A stretch of DNA of 64,000 bases from NCBI RefSeq assembly GCF_006170445.1, contig NZ_VCNA01000008.1, forward strand, positions 237,326 to 301,325, in the 5' to 3' direction. The notes under the pieces are model-generated. The model was given only the letters and a program-made list of their open reading frames with translations, was not told the origin of the DNA and did not search any database. This DNA is from Brevibacillus dissolubilis (GTDB lineage: Bacteria > Bacillota > Bacilli > Brevibacillales > Brevibacillaceae). The stretch's first letter is position 1; every line of letters begins with the position of its first letter. This document shows positions 1 through 8,892 of this stretch, piece after piece. The position numbers and the translations under genes were made by a program.

Positions 1-126
1 GTGCAGCTGTCCGTAGTCAAAGGTGATCGGGTACAGCTCAAAGCCCGCGCCCTTCGCGATTCCCATGCAGGTGGTGCTGTCCAGACCGCCGCTTAGGACA
101 ACGACTGCTTTTTCTCTGGTGGTCAT
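1..126 (-). CDS. queC: 7-cyano-7-deazaguanine synthase QueC (N-terminal part, cut by window edge)
   Basis: Only the first 42 codons lie in the window. The translation begins [20 protein letters not shown]; the SGGLDS PP-loop at residues 12-17 is the ATP-pyrophosphatase signature of QueC, which converts 7-carboxy-7-deazaguanine to preQ0 with ammonia and ATP. It starts 17 nt after the queE stop and is the last visible gene of a transporter-queD-queE-queC operon. The context makes the assignment firm although most of the protein is outside the window. Confidence 0.9.
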   Translation of the reverse strand, partial: MTTREKAVVVLSGGLDSTTCMGIAKGAGFELYPITFDYGQLH

Positions 127-143
127 CTTCTCGCCACTCCTTC

Positions 144-869
144 CTATACCCCGCGCGTGTCGGGATGCCAGATGATTTTGTGCATTTGCATATTAATCTT
201 GATCTGTTTGCGGCCAGATGCCAGCAGCTTGTCTACCAGACGTGCTGGCGGCATCGTCTCCCAGACCGGACTTAGCATCGGCAGTGCCTTGGTCGGGTAA
301 CGGTCGAGCACCTCCAAGGTAGTATCGAAGTCCTGATCACTGCCTACGACGAATTTCAGTTCATCTTGGTTGTCCAGCACAGCCAGGTTGTCCGGGATCA
401 TCTTGTCCATCTCGCCACTGTCAGGCAGCTTCCAGTCCATAATGAAGCGGACTTTTTGTGCTACGTTCTCATCTGTCTTACGAAGCTCCGCATAAGGGGC
501 CAGATCGATCGCCCCGTTCGTCTCGATATGCAGATCCTCTACACACGGGATTGTGGCAAGAGCTTGGACCAGTGCCAGCGACTTCTCTCCGTGCATCAGC
601 GGCTCGCCGCCTGTCAGACAGATGTAGTGGTTGCCGAACTTCTCCACCTGCTCCATGATCTCACCGATCGTCGCATAGAACTCCGGCTTATGCGGTGCGT
701 AGCTGTAAACCGTATCACACCAGGTACAGCGGAGATTGCAGTTGAAGACACGGACAAAAGTCGTCGGAAATCCTGCCCGCGTCCCCTCGCCTTCCACCGT
801 CTCAAAAATCTCTACCATCGGCAGCCGGATCGCCTTGATCTCTTGGTCTTGGAGTAGCGTCGTCGTCAT
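144..869 (-). CDS. queE: 7-carboxy-7-deazaguanine synthase QueE (radical SAM)
   Basis: This 241-residue protein has the radical-SAM cluster motif CX3CX2C at Cys44, Cys48 and Cys51, next to an EGEG motif (residues 27-30) typical of QueE. QueE rearranges 6-carboxytetrahydropterin to 7-carboxy-7-deazaguanine in the preQ0/queuosine pathway. LTGGEP further on is the usual radical-SAM GGE motif. The ATG at 869 follows a GGAGGAGGC ribosome site and sits 3 nt after the queD stop, so the two genes are probably translationally coupled. Length is normal for the Bacillus-type enzyme. Confidence 0.95.
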   Translation of the reverse strand: MTTTLLQDQEIKAIRLPMVEIFETVEGEGTRAGFPTTFVRVFNCNLRCTWCDTVYSYAPHKPEFYATIGEIMEQVEKFGNHYICLTGGEPLMHGEKSLALVQALATIPCVEDLHIETNGAIDLAPYAELRKTDENVAQKVRFIMDWKLPDSGEMDKMIPDNLAVLDNQDELKFVVGSDQDFDTTLEVLDRYPTKALPMLSPVWETMPPARLVDKLLASGRKQIKINMQMHKIIWHPDTRGV

Positions 870-872
870 CGC

Positions 873-1349
873 TTACGCCTCCTCCATCCATTCGCGCTTC
901 ATCGTACCCCAGCTGTTCGGTGTCTCGGCCAGCTTCAGCTCTTCGATGCGGAAGCCCTCTGCTTTGAGACCGTTGTCGATGAGCCATGCGTCGATCTGCT
1001 CCCAGATCCAGACGATCACATTTTCGACAGAAGTATTCATCTTCGGCAGGGTTTCATTGAGATAGCGGTGATCCAGCTTATCCTCCAGCACCTCGGTATA
1101 GATTTTTTTGATCTGACCGAAGTCGATGCTCATGCCGATTTCGTTGGGATATCCGCTGATGGTAATCTCCAGGCGATAAGTATGACCATGCAGGCTGATG
1201 CATTTGCCTGCATAGTTGTGCATATGGTGAGCCGCGTCAAAGGTAAATACCTTGGTGATCGCCACGCGCTTTTTGTGATAGCGCAGCTCTTCTGGCTGGA
1301 TGTCTTGCATAAACTGTTGGGTCCCCTGCGGAATCTTAAACTCTGCCAT
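873..1349 (-). CDS. queD: 6-carboxy-5,6,7,8-tetrahydropterin synthase QueD
   Basis: This 158-residue protein makes 6-carboxytetrahydropterin from dihydroneopterin triphosphate, the first committed step to queuosine. The PTPS-fold signature is clear: FDAAHH at residues 37-42, catalytic-type Cys50 and the zinc-binding HGH at 54-56. A good ribosome site (GGAGGGG, 7 nt before the ATG) lies inside the end of the upstream transporter gene, which overlaps queD by 14 nt. It belongs to the riboswitch-led que operon. Confidence 0.95.
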   Translation of the reverse strand: MAEFKIPQGTQQFMQDIQPEELRYHKKRVAITKVFTFDAAHHMHNYAGKCISLHGHTYRLEITISGYPNEIGMSIDFGQIKKIYTEVLEDKLDHRYLNETLPKMNTSVENVIVWIWEQIDAWLIDNGLKAEGFRIEELKLAETPNSWGTMKREWMEEA

Positions 1350-1998
1350 ATGCGTTCCCCTCCATGGTTGTTGGTTTCTTCTTCATGCCTTGAATCAAGA
1401 GGTACGAAATCGGTGTATCAATCGCGGCAATCGCCGTCTTCACCAGATACTGAAAGCCGATCATCGAGATCAGTGCCTCACTAGGCATCGTGCCCGCGAA
1501 GGCAATCACGATAAAAATACTCGTATCAAGCAGCTGACTGATCGCCGTTGAGACGTTTTTGCGGAGCCAGAAGGATTTCTCCCCGGTCTTGCGGCGAATC
1601 GCGTGGAACAGCTTCACGTCCACCATCTGTGCTACGAAATAAGAGAGCAGGCTCGCGACCACGATCCGAAGCGATGAGGACATGATCCCCTCATATGACT
1701 CCTGCAGAGGCCAGAACGGTGCTGGCGGCAGGAAGATCGTCGCCTGAACGAATACAATCATCAGGAGATTGGCAAAAAAGCCTGCGTACACGACCTGCTT
1801 CGCATTTTTCTCTCCATATAACTCACTGATCGCATCAGTCAGCAGGTATGTCAGCGGATAACCGATAACCGCTGCCGGGAGAATCATGCCCCACACGCTG
1901 ATCACCTTGGTCGAGACGATATTGGCTACGACCAGGAGCGTGATGAAGGCGGTCGACAGATATAAAAAGCGTCGATCTATCTGAATGTGCTGGTCCAT
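1336..1998 (-). CDS. Queuosine-precursor transporter (YhhQ/DUF165 family)
   Basis: This 220-residue, strongly hydrophobic protein has about six membrane segments. It reads like the vitamin-uptake-like YhhQ family (motifs TKVISVWGMILPAAVIGYPL and LLTDAISELYG near the N-terminus). Known members import queuosine precursors such as preQ0/preQ1. It is the first gene of the operon, overlaps queD by 14 nt, and lies directly behind a preQ1-I riboswitch, all of which supports precursor import. The exact substrate is inferred. Confidence 0.88.
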   Translation of the reverse strand: MDQHIQIDRRFLYLSTAFITLLVVANIVSTKVISVWGMILPAAVIGYPLTYLLTDAISELYGEKNAKQVVYAGFFANLLMIVFVQATIFLPPAPFWPLQESYEGIMSSSLRIVVASLLSYFVAQMVDVKLFHAIRRKTGEKSFWLRKNVSTAISQLLDTSIFIVIAFAGTMPSEALISMIGFQYLVKTAIAAIDTPISYLLIQGMKKKPTTMEGNAYGRV

Positions 1999-2044
1999 CT
2001 TGTTTCTACCTCACTTCTTTCTCTTGCCTGCATAACCCGCAAAC

Positions 2045-2105
2045 CTAAAAAAACCACTCACCCGCCCCTGTATTCGCTAACAAACAGACAAGGGTGGAGA
2101 GTGGT
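2045..2105 (-). terminator. Leader terminator/attenuator before the que operon
   Basis: Minus-strand hairpin ACCACTC (2105-2099) with GAGTGGT (2059-2053), plus an inner CCCTTGT/ACAGGGG stem, then a run of T. It sits between the preQ1 aptamer and the first gene, so it would stop transcription of the operon leader. This position fits a riboswitch-controlled attenuator. Confidence 0.7.
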
Positions 2106-2168
2106 TCTGCGCTTCATCACAATCACATGTAAGCAACACGAACTTGATCCATCAGCATGCATGGAAAA

Positions 2169-2198
2169 AATCCATACAGCCGGACGAATCCGCTCTTC
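2169..2198 (-). other. Hairpin directly after the preQ1 aptamer
   Basis: On the minus strand an AG-CGGA / TCCG-GCT hairpin closed by a TTCG loop is followed by GTATGGATTTTTT. It could be the riboswitch expression platform, but the T-run begins several bases after the stem, so it is not a textbook terminator. The stronger hairpin at 2045-2105 is the alternative. Confidence 0.4.
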
Positions 2199-2200
2199 CC

Positions 2201-2240
2201 TAGTTTTTATTAACGAGAGGAGGGTATTTCGAACTCTCGG
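2201..2240 (-). promoter_or_regulatory. preQ1-I riboswitch aptamer
   Basis: Read on the minus strand, 2239-2234 (CGAGAG) pairs with 2219-2214 (CTCTCG) to form P1. The loop carries TTCGAAATACCCTC and is followed by an A-rich tail ending AAAAACTA (2208-2201) that would fold back into the P1 groove. This is the layout of the class I preQ1 aptamer. It lies about 200 nt upstream of the transporter-queDEC operon, the expected target. Ligand binding should turn the operon off. Confidence 0.85.
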
Positions 2241-2367
2241 TCTATGCGGTTATGTACCTGTTACACTATATCAGATGGACTTGCTGTTGAGAAGCAGATT
2301 TTTTCACTTGGAAAAATATTCTTGGCGCAGGATGGAATCCATCCCTGCTACACATAAACATGCACAC

Positions 2368-2412
2368 AAAAGACAGGTACTGCGCCATGTCCGACACAAT
2401 CCCTGTCTTTTT
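2368..2412. terminator. Hairpin terminator after the Ig-domain protein gene
   Basis: AGACAGG (2371-2377) pairs with CCTGTCT (2402-2408), with A-runs outside on the left and T-runs on the right, so it could work on either strand. It lies just beyond the 3' end of the minus-strand gene ending at 2429. Confidence 0.55.
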
Positions 2413-2428
2413 CCTTCATCTTATTTTA

Positions 2429-4795
2429 TTAATGTGGAAGGTACTTCGAATACGCAAAATGATAGAGGCTCGTCTCATTGCTGCTTACGCTGACACCGTT
2501 AGAGGTAACGCTGAGCGGGATCACGTCGTAATAGTGCATGCTGCTCCAGTTGTTGTACGAATAGACACCTACCGCTGGTGACAAGCCGCTAATAGGGATA
2601 CTGAATCTCCCGTTGGCATCAGCCGTACCAGTCGCTTGGAAGGTGCGGTTATTCAGACGAACCGTCACACTTACCGTAACACTGGCATTGGCAGCTGGCT
2701 TACCCATCGTGTCATATGCTGTACCGATGACGGTGATATTGCGGTAGATGCGCCATTTGCGGCCTTGTCCGTAGTTGATATAACCCTGTACACCACCGTC
2801 TGTGTTGATCTGGCTGATGCTGACTGATTTGGCCTGTACGCCTTTGCGGGTGACGGAGATGGTGTAGGTTTTTGTATTTCCATTCTGCGCGGTGACAGTG
2901 ACGGTGATCAGGGTGGTGCCGACATTCAGATTGATCGGCTGGCTGGCCTGTCCATTGGTCACGGCTGTTCCATTGACCGTGACGGTGGCGGTTTCATCAG
3001 CCAATACAGGTGTGACCGATACAGAGGTTACACCGTTATCTACACTCGTGGTGTAGCCCGTAACCGCACTTGCAAAAGCCGGACTCAGTGTACCTTGGCT
3101 CGTCGTGAGTCCCTTCAGATCGGCATTGTTGCTGATGATCGTCTTGGCTTCAGCGATATTGGAGAGTCGGGACTGGTTGCCCGCCTCATCTGTCGTTTTG
3201 AGTGCAAAATAATAGAGAATGTTGCCAGTAAGACCTTGTACGACCGTAGTCTGCTTGGTTCCTGCCTGAGCCGGGGCTGGTGCTGTGGTGACACGTGCTG
3301 CCTCGCTCCAGTTCTCCTCTGTGATCGGCTGGGTACTGTAACGGATGTCGTAAGTGGCAGCAGTACCCGTCATCTCGTCATCACCAGGCGCCGTCCAATT
3401 CAGAGTGACGGCAGAACCCGTCGCTCCCCCTGCGGTCAGATCAACGGTAGCCGCTGGTGCTGTCGTGTCTCCAAACAGTATCGTAGTAGAACCACTGACA
3501 CCGTTGGCGGTCGTTGCGGTGACCACAACGGACTCTGCTGTCTTGTCCGTCACCTGCACGACAGCCTGTCCGTTGACATCGGTACGTACGGTTCCTGTCA
3601 CCATCGCGTTCCCTGTCGCGTGAAGCGTGACATCCGCATTCGGTACAGGATTGCCATATTGATCCGTAATCGTCATGCGGATGGTGGAGGCTTCTTCTGT
3701 AGTCGGATTGAGATTGTCCGCTTCCATAGCGACATGTGCCGGCTGATCTGCATGCAGCTCAACCGTGATCTGACCCTTGGCATCTCCTGATTGAGCCGTC
3801 AGGACGACATCCTGAACCTTGGTCGGTGCAACAAATTGGAAGGCAAACGCTCCATCCTCTGTCTGTTGCTCCTGTGGTGTCACCTGCCCTGCTGTTGCTG
3901 TGGCGGTGACGATCGTATCATTCTCGACTGGATTGTCATAGAGATCGTAGACCGTGCCGCTGAGTACCTCTGTTCCACCAACGACCAGAGGTGAAGCGGC
4001 TTCGAGTCGCAGATGATCCGGAAGACCTGCAATGAACTCGACACTGGCCTCTGCCGTCCGAGTATCGACTTCATCCTGATACTCTGTATCCTCAGAGATG
4101 ACCTTCAGCGCAACCGTTTCTTTGACATGATCACTGACTTCAATGATCCCTTGGCCCTGATCATCGCTGTCCAGCTCCAGAGTGTCGGCTTGTACATTCA
4201 CGCTTTCGCTCTCTATGTGCACGCGGGCATTGGCAGGCAATCCGTAGTCATCGGTCACTTTTACATGAAGCTCGGCGGTTTCTGTGACACGCACCTTGGA
4301 TTGTGGCACATTCACTTCCAGATGGGTTGCTTCGTGTAAGGCCGAACCTGTCTCGAAGGAGTATGTAAACGTCGCATTATTCGAACTATTTTGGTCATTT
4401 TGCATGTCTGCCTTGAGGCTGAGACTGACTGTGATGGTACTGTAGCGCGGCAAGGTACCCGGCTCGACTTGGATCACCTGCTTTTGTTTGTCATAGCTGC
4501 TTGGTACAGCTTGTCCATTGATGCTAAGCTCATAAGCACCCCTCTCCAATTGATTGCGGAAACGGGCAAAATTCTTGTCTGCCGCATCCAAAGTCAGCTG
4601 GATGCTCGCATCTGGACGAACCCCTTCTGCTCCTGCCTGCGGGGTTACAGCGGCAATCGGGAGTCTGGTTTGATCTTCTTTGGCGTATTCAGCCGCAGCA
4701 TAGACTGGTGCAGAATAGTAGGGGCTTAGGGTCGGGATACAGATGCTTGCAACCAACCCCATGACTAAAGTCGTGTGTTTCAATCTTTTTTTCAC
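2429..4795 (-). CDS. Secreted multi-domain Ig-like surface protein
   Basis: This 788-residue protein has an N-terminal signal peptide ending near AYAAAEY. Domains in order appear to be a Big_5/SbsA-like Ig domain (about 45-155), three invasin-type Big_1 Ig repeats (about 157-445, with phrases such as YGNPVPNADVTLHA), a fibronectin type III domain (about 450-550, FYALKTTDEAGN-like), a cadherin-like beta-sandwich (about 555-655, starting LKGLTTSQGTLSPAF) and a C-terminal Ig-like domain. There is no LPXTG or S-layer motif, so how it is held at the cell surface is unknown. Adhesion or matrix binding is likely but inferred. Confidence 0.75.
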   Translation of the reverse strand: MKKRLKHTTLVMGLVASICIPTLSPYYSAPVYAAAEYAKEDQTRLPIAAVTPQAGAEGVRPDASIQLTLDAADKNFARFRNQLERGAYELSINGQAVPSSYDKQKQVIQVEPGTLPRYSTITVSLSLKADMQNDQNSSNNATFTYSFETGSALHEATHLEVNVPQSKVRVTETAELHVKVTDDYGLPANARVHIESESVNVQADTLELDSDDQGQGIIEVSDHVKETVALKVISEDTEYQDEVDTRTAEASVEFIAGLPDHLRLEAASPLVVGGTEVLSGTVYDLYDNPVENDTIVTATATAGQVTPQEQQTEDGAFAFQFVAPTKVQDVVLTAQSGDAKGQITVELHADQPAHVAMEADNLNPTTEEASTIRMTITDQYGNPVPNADVTLHATGNAMVTGTVRTDVNGQAVVQVTDKTAESVVVTATTANGVSGSTTILFGDTTAPAATVDLTAGGATGSAVTLNWTAPGDDEMTGTAATYDIRYSTQPITEENWSEAARVTTAPAPAQAGTKQTTVVQGLTGNILYYFALKTTDEAGNQSRLSNIAEAKTIISNNADLKGLTTSQGTLSPAFASAVTGYTTSVDNGVTSVSVTPVLADETATVTVNGTAVTNGQASQPINLNVGTTLITVTVTAQNGNTKTYTISVTRKGVQAKSVSISQINTDGGVQGYINYGQGRKWRIYRNITVIGTAYDTMGKPAANASVTVSVTVRLNNRTFQATGTADANGRFSIPISGLSPAVGVYSYNNWSSMHYYDVIPLSVTSNGVSVSSNETSLYHFAYSKYLPH

Positions 4796-4909
4796 ATTTT
4801 CTCCTCCTTATGATATATGTATAAAGTTATGGAATACTCCTATTTTACCATAAATTTTATATATCAGATGTAAATATTGAATAAATTTACCTACTCGTCA
4901 ATAAATAAA

Positions 4910-4933
4910 CACTGTGCCCAAGTAGACACAGTG
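4910..4933 (-). terminator. Hairpin terminator after the 32-aa membrane peptide
   Basis: CACTGTG (4910-4916) pairs with CACAGTG (4927-4933). On the minus strand it is followed by TTTATTTATT. It follows the small gene ending at 4997. Confidence 0.5.
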
Positions 4934-4996
4934 CCTATTTCCTATCACCCATGATTTGGTCATAACGATAACAGATAACGTCGAGCATACCTTCGA

Positions 4997-5095
4997 TTAG
5001 TCGTCGAAGAATACGCTAATCAAGAACAGGATGATAATGATCCAGATGATGCTCTCGAATCCGTCCCCAAAGAATCCCTTATGGCCACGGCTCAT
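4997..5095 (-). CDS. 32-residue single-pass membrane peptide (YjcZ-like)
   Basis: A small gene encoding 32 residues: a short polar, Gly/Phe-rich start (MSRGHKGFFGDGFES) followed by a hydrophobic stretch (IIWIIIILFLISVFF) and two terminal Asp. A GAGGGGG ribosome site lies 8 nt before the ATG at 5095, and a hairpin terminator follows, so it looks like a complete transcription unit. Size and layout resemble the YjcZ-type small sporulation-associated membrane proteins of Bacilli, but sequence identity cannot be judged here and the function is unknown. Confidence 0.65.
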   Translation of the reverse strand: MSRGHKGFFGDGFESIIWIIIILFLISVFFDD

Positions 5096-5194
5096 GGCTC
5101 ATACCCCCTCTCAATCGCTACTAACAAACTATGTGGGTATGAGCATGCGTGTATGGACACCTGTTCTTATTTGCATAAAAAAGGGCAAAAAAAT

Positions 5195-5254
5195 AAACCA
5201 TCCGGGGGAACATGCTCTTGTCCATGATACAGGCAAGCTGTTCCCCGGTGGTTT
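5195..5254 (-). terminator. Terminator of the malEFG-type operon
   Basis: On the minus strand AAACCACCGGGGAACA (5254 downward) pairs with TGTTCCCCCGGATGGTTT (ending 5195) and is followed by a T-rich run. It lies about 60 bp downstream of the last permease gene. Confidence 0.8.
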
Positions 5255-5311
5255 CTCTCCAGGTTCTCTCTCGTTTTCTCTATCTGAGTGCTGTCCGTAT
5301 TGCGATGACCC

Positions 5312-6148
5312 TTATCCTTTGGTTCCGCCTGAAGTAAGGCCAGAGATGAGGAAGCGTTGGGCCAGCAAGAATACGATCAGGATAGGCAAGGTTACGATAA
5401 TCGCACCAGCGGACATGTAGTGCCAGTCAGTACGGAACTGGTTGACGAACTGCTGCAGACCGATTGGCAGGGTATACATGCTCTCGGTAGTCATGAACGT
5501 CAGGGCGATCAGGAACTCATTCCAAGCCGTTATGAACGAAAAGAATGCAGTGATCGCAAGACCAGGCAACGCCAACGGCAATACGATACGCCAGAACGTG
5601 CCAAACGGTGACAGACCATCTACACGGGCTGCTTCTTCCAGCTCATATGGAATCGTATCGAAGAAGTTTTTCAGCATCATCACGCAGAAAGGTACCGCGA
5701 CTGTAGAATACGCGAGAATCAGACCGAGATAGCTGTTGAGCAGACCCATGCTGTCAACGATTTTGTACAGCGGAATAACCAAAAGCGACCCTGGAAACAT
5801 CTGGGTCAGCAGGAAGCTGTAGTTGACCATGTTTTTCCCGATAAATTTGAAACGGGACAACGCATACGCCGCTGTGGCAGACAAAAACACACCTAAAATC
5901 GTGGTCAACACCGCAATAATGACACTGTTCGTCAGCCAGGTCAGGAACATCCCGTTATTGGCGGTAAGCACATGTTCATAGTTGCTTGTGGTGAATTCAT
6001 TGGGGATAAAATTGATATCGGTTGAGCCAGCGAAGATCTCTTGTTCCGTCTTGAAGCTGGTGGACAGAATCCAGACAACCGGACCGACAGCGATGATTGA
6101 GGCGATAACCAACAGAACGTGTACCCACCAATTTTTCGCTTTGCCCAT
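5312..6148 (-). CDS. Carbohydrate ABC transporter permease, MalG type
   Basis: This 278-residue inner-membrane permease has about six hydrophobic segments and the EAA loop (EEAARVDGLSPFGTFWRIVLP, about residues 178-198) that docks the ATPase. By homology it is the MalG half of a maltose/maltodextrin importer. Its ATG overlaps the stop of the MalF-type gene (ATGA). No ATP-binding subunit is encoded nearby; related Bacilli use a shared MsmX-type ATPase elsewhere in the genome. Substrate specificity comes from the GH15 neighbour and is inferred. Confidence 0.9.
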   Translation of the reverse strand: MGKAKNWWVHVLLVIASIIAVGPVVWILSTSFKTEQEIFAGSTDINFIPNEFTTSNYEHVLTANNGMFLTWLTNSVIIAVLTTILGVFLSATAAYALSRFKFIGKNMVNYSFLLTQMFPGSLLVIPLYKIVDSMGLLNSYLGLILAYSTVAVPFCVMMLKNFFDTIPYELEEAARVDGLSPFGTFWRIVLPLALPGLAITAFFSFITAWNEFLIALTFMTTESMYTLPIGLQQFVNQFRTDWHYMSAGAIIVTLPILIVFLLAQRFLISGLTSGGTKG

Positions 6149-7065
6149 TAGTAGTAAACCCCCTCGTTGCTGTTTGCCTTGGTCATTTTGCTATGGAAAA
6201 TGGAGAAGACGACCAAGAAGGAGAGAATCACAACACCATAGGTGGATGCCACACCGAAGTTCCAGTTCTGGAAGGCTTCACGGTACGCATAGGTGACGAG
6301 AATCTCCGTAGAACGGACAGGGCCGCCACGAGTAACGAGATAGATGATGTTAAACATATTGAAGGTCCAGATGACACCAAGCATAGTCGCCGTAGCCGCT
6401 ACCGGACGTAAAAGCGGCAGGGTGATATTCCAGAATTGCTGGAAGGCAGATGCCCCGTCTACTTTTGCCGCCTCGTACAGGGAGGTCGGGATGGACTGCA
6501 TACCGCCGAGCAGTGTTACCATCATGAAGGGAACCCCTACCCAGACGTTGACGATGATGACAGAGGTCATCGCCCAGAAGCTGTCACCCAGCCATGGAAT
6601 GGTTGGCAGGCTGAGCTTAGTCAGTAACAGGTTTAAGAGACCGTATTTTTCGTTGTACATCCAAGTCCAAGAGAACGCGCTGACGAAGGAAGGCACGGCC
6701 CAAGGAACCATCAGAAGCATACGGTAAATCCCGCGGCCCTTGATCTCACGGTTCAGCAGAAGTGCAAGCCCCAGCCCAATCACAAAGTGGAAAAATACGT
6801 TGACGAACGTCCAGATCATGGTCTGGATCAACACGTCACGGAACACAGACTCAGGTGCGGCAATCGATGCAAACAGATCTGTATAGTTTTTGAACCCGAT
6901 GAACTCCCAGGTCGGTGGTGCAAATTTACTGCCCATGTTGTATTGTCCCATGTCGGTGAAGCTGTACATGACGCCTTGGATGAGCGGATAGAACACCAGC
7001 AGGGCCATCACGATGATAACAGGAGCAAGGAACATGTAAGCGATCCATGTATGGTTGCGATTCAC
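6148..7065 (-). CDS. Carbohydrate ABC transporter permease, MalF type
   Basis: This 305-residue permease begins with GTG at 7065, preceded by AAAGGAGGCG. It has several membrane spans and a clear EAA loop (YEAAKVDGASAFQQFWNITLP, near residue 205). It should pair with the MalG-type permease to form the channel for an oligosaccharide. It lies between the binding protein (120 bp upstream) and MalG-type gene (1-nt overlap) in one operon. Confidence 0.9.
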   Translation of the reverse strand: MNRNHTWIAYMFLAPVIIVMALLVFYPLIQGVMYSFTDMGQYNMGSKFAPPTWEFIGFKNYTDLFASIAAPESVFRDVLIQTMIWTFVNVFFHFVIGLGLALLLNREIKGRGIYRMLLMVPWAVPSFVSAFSWTWMYNEKYGLLNLLLTKLSLPTIPWLGDSFWAMTSVIIVNVWVGVPFMMVTLLGGMQSIPTSLYEAAKVDGASAFQQFWNITLPLLRPVAATATMLGVIWTFNMFNIIYLVTRGGPVRSTEILVTYAYREAFQNWNFGVASTYGVVILSFLVVFSIFHSKMTKANSNEGVYY

Positions 7066-7187
7066 GCTTGACTCGCCTCCTTTTTTCTTGAAAATTTTGT
7101 AAATTACTTTTATTCGCTGAAATGGAGAGAAGGGTAGAGAAGCCTGTGGCCTCTCCCCCTACTCTCCTGCTTATGGGTTACGACTGA

Positions 7188-8474
7188 TTACTTTTTGAGA
7201 AGTTGTGCCCAAGCTTGTGCTACAGAATCGAGCGCTTGCTGCGCGGATTTTTCGCCTTTGAAGAACGCTTGGAATTCTGGAGTGAATGCAGTGTAGATTT
7301 GGCCGCCTTCTGGAATAACTGGACGGTTGGTTGCATTCTCGATGACTGGTTTGTAATCAGAGATGATGCGGTTGCTCTTCACGTCGTCCAGCTCGTAAGC
7401 GGACTTACGGGTTGGCAGAAGACCATTTCTCACAGCGAATTTCGCTTGGTTTTCTTTGGCGTTGATGAACTCGATTACTTTATAGGAAGCATCCTTCACT
7501 TTGGAACCAGCGTAGATGACATAACCGTGACCACCTACAGGAGAACCGGTTTTGCCTTCTGGACCTGCTGGGATTGGTGCGATCCCGAAGTTGTTCTGAT
7601 CTTTGAACTGCTCCCCTTTGAGGATGTCAGCAGTTGCCCATGGACCGTTGAGTACCATTGCCGCACGGCCGGTTTGGAATGCTTTCATTTGGTTGCTGTA
7701 TTCGTTGGTTGCGTCGAATTCATTCGGGAATACCTTGTCTACGTCGCGCAGTTCTTTGAGGAACTCAAGACCTTTGACAGAACCTGGAGTGTTGATCAGG
7801 ATTTCTTTGTTGTCATCGATCAGGCCGCCGCCGAATGCCCACATGAATGGTTGGAACCAGTACGCATCGGTTACACGGTAGTAGAAGCCCCATTTGTCTT
7901 CAGCAGGTTTGGAGAGCGCTTTTGCCACGGTGCGGAACTCTTCCATGGTTTTTGGCGGTTCGTTGAAGCCTGCGTCAGCAAGCAGCTTTTTGTTATAGAG
8001 AAGAGCAAGCGCATCGGTTACTTGTGGAACAGACCAAGTCTTGTCGTTCCATTTGGAGTAACGAAGCGGTGCATCGAGGAAATCGTCTTGATCTTTGAAA
8101 TAGTTATCCAATGGTTCCAAGAGACCGAGTGCTGCGAACTCAGGAGTCCAGGCGATCTCAGAACGGAGGATGTCCGGGCCGTTACCAGCTTGTGCAGCGG
8201 TACGGAATTTGTTTTGTGCACCCTCGAATGGAATGGTTTCGAGCTGTACTTTGATGTCTGGATTTGCTTTTTCGAATTCTCCGATGATTTCTTTCATGGT
8301 GACGGTTTCTTCTGGGTTCATCGTGCTCCAGAAGGTTACTTTTACAGGACCGCCTGCTGCTTGTTCGCCGCCTTGTTCAGCCGCCGGAGCTGCGCCATTG
8401 GAACCGCAACCTGCGAGAATGCTGCCGAACAGAGCCATGGTAGCTACCACGTTGAAAGTCTTTTTCATGTTCAT
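7188..8474 (-). CDS. Sugar-binding lipoprotein of ABC importer (MalE-like)
   Basis: This 428-residue family 1 extracellular solute-binding protein has a lipoprotein signal with the lipobox LAGC (Cys23), followed by a Gly/Ala linker and the typical VTFWSTMNPEE opening. It should be anchored to the outer face of the membrane and pass a sugar to the MalF/MalG-type permeases. It is the first gene of the operon and faces a divergent LacI-type regulator across a 457-bp region full of palindromes. A maltodextrin substrate is inferred from the nearby glucoamylase. Confidence 0.9.
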   Translation of the reverse strand: MNMKKTFNVVATMALFGSILAGCGSNGAAPAAEQGGEQAAGGPVKVTFWSTMNPEETVTMKEIIGEFEKANPDIKVQLETIPFEGAQNKFRTAAQAGNGPDILRSEIAWTPEFAALGLLEPLDNYFKDQDDFLDAPLRYSKWNDKTWSVPQVTDALALLYNKKLLADAGFNEPPKTMEEFRTVAKALSKPAEDKWGFYYRVTDAYWFQPFMWAFGGGLIDDNKEILINTPGSVKGLEFLKELRDVDKVFPNEFDATNEYSNQMKAFQTGRAAMVLNGPWATADILKGEQFKDQNNFGIAPIPAGPEGKTGSPVGGHGYVIYAGSKVKDASYKVIEFINAKENQAKFAVRNGLLPTRKSAYELDDVKSNRIISDYKPVIENATNRPVIPEGGQIYTAFTPEFQAFFKGEKSAQQALDSVAQAWAQLLKK

Positions 8475-8560
8475 GAGTCAAACCCCTTTCTCTACTTGGT
8501 GAGATCAATCTCGTAATGGAAAGCACGCTGGTTCACCCTGATTATTCCGAGCTGCATGAT

Positions 8561-8572
8561 GCAAACGGTTGC
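8561..8572. promoter_or_regulatory. LacI-type operator box 1
   Basis: GCAAACGGTTGC, an imperfect palindrome with central CG. It is one of five related boxes in the 8475-8931 intergenic region and the one nearest the sugar-binding-protein gene. It is likely bound by the adjacent LacI-family regulator. Confidence 0.65.
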
Positions 8573-8608
8573 ACAAATCCTCTAAAAATATTCGGGAGTG
8601 ACAATCGC

Positions 8609-8620
8609 GCAAACGTTTTC
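8609..8620. promoter_or_regulatory. LacI-type operator box 2
   Basis: GCAAACGTTTTC, with the same half-site GCAAACG as the other boxes. Confidence 0.65.
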
Positions 8621-8683
8621 ACGAATAAGAGAAGAACAAACGCCCTTTGATTAACTTTATCCTACACTACATTTTCAAATTAG

Positions 8684-8695
8684 GAAACCGTTTGC
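8684..8695. promoter_or_regulatory. LacI-type operator box 3
   Basis: GAAACCGTTTGC, with the half-site CGTTTGC on the right. Confidence 0.6.
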
Positions 8696-8807
8696 ATTGA
8701 ACGAAAATCGGCTTTTATTCTTGTTTATTCTTCTTTATCTCTCACTATCTGCTTATTAGTCTGATTTTCTTTAAATATCTTGGATTTATATCTTTTCATA
8801 AAATACT

Positions 8808-8821
8808 TGAAAACGTTATCA
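8808..8821. promoter_or_regulatory. CcpA cre-like box upstream of the LacI-type regulator
   Basis: TGAAAACGTTATCA fits every position of the usual cre consensus TGWAARCGYTWNCA. It suggests carbon catabolite control of the divergent region, though the local regulator could also bind it. Confidence 0.6.
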
Positions 8822-8892
8822 TATGCCGTATGAATTTTCATAAAATCGCTTCAATAGGTTTACAAGCCTGTTATTTTTCACTATGATGAAGA

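Noticed and set aside
7203..8516. 437-codon open frame on the plus strand across the sugar-binding-protein gene
   Set aside because: It is antisense to a clear MalE-type lipoprotein, lacks a ribosome site and has Cys/Phe/Trp-heavy composition typical of a reverse-frame shadow.
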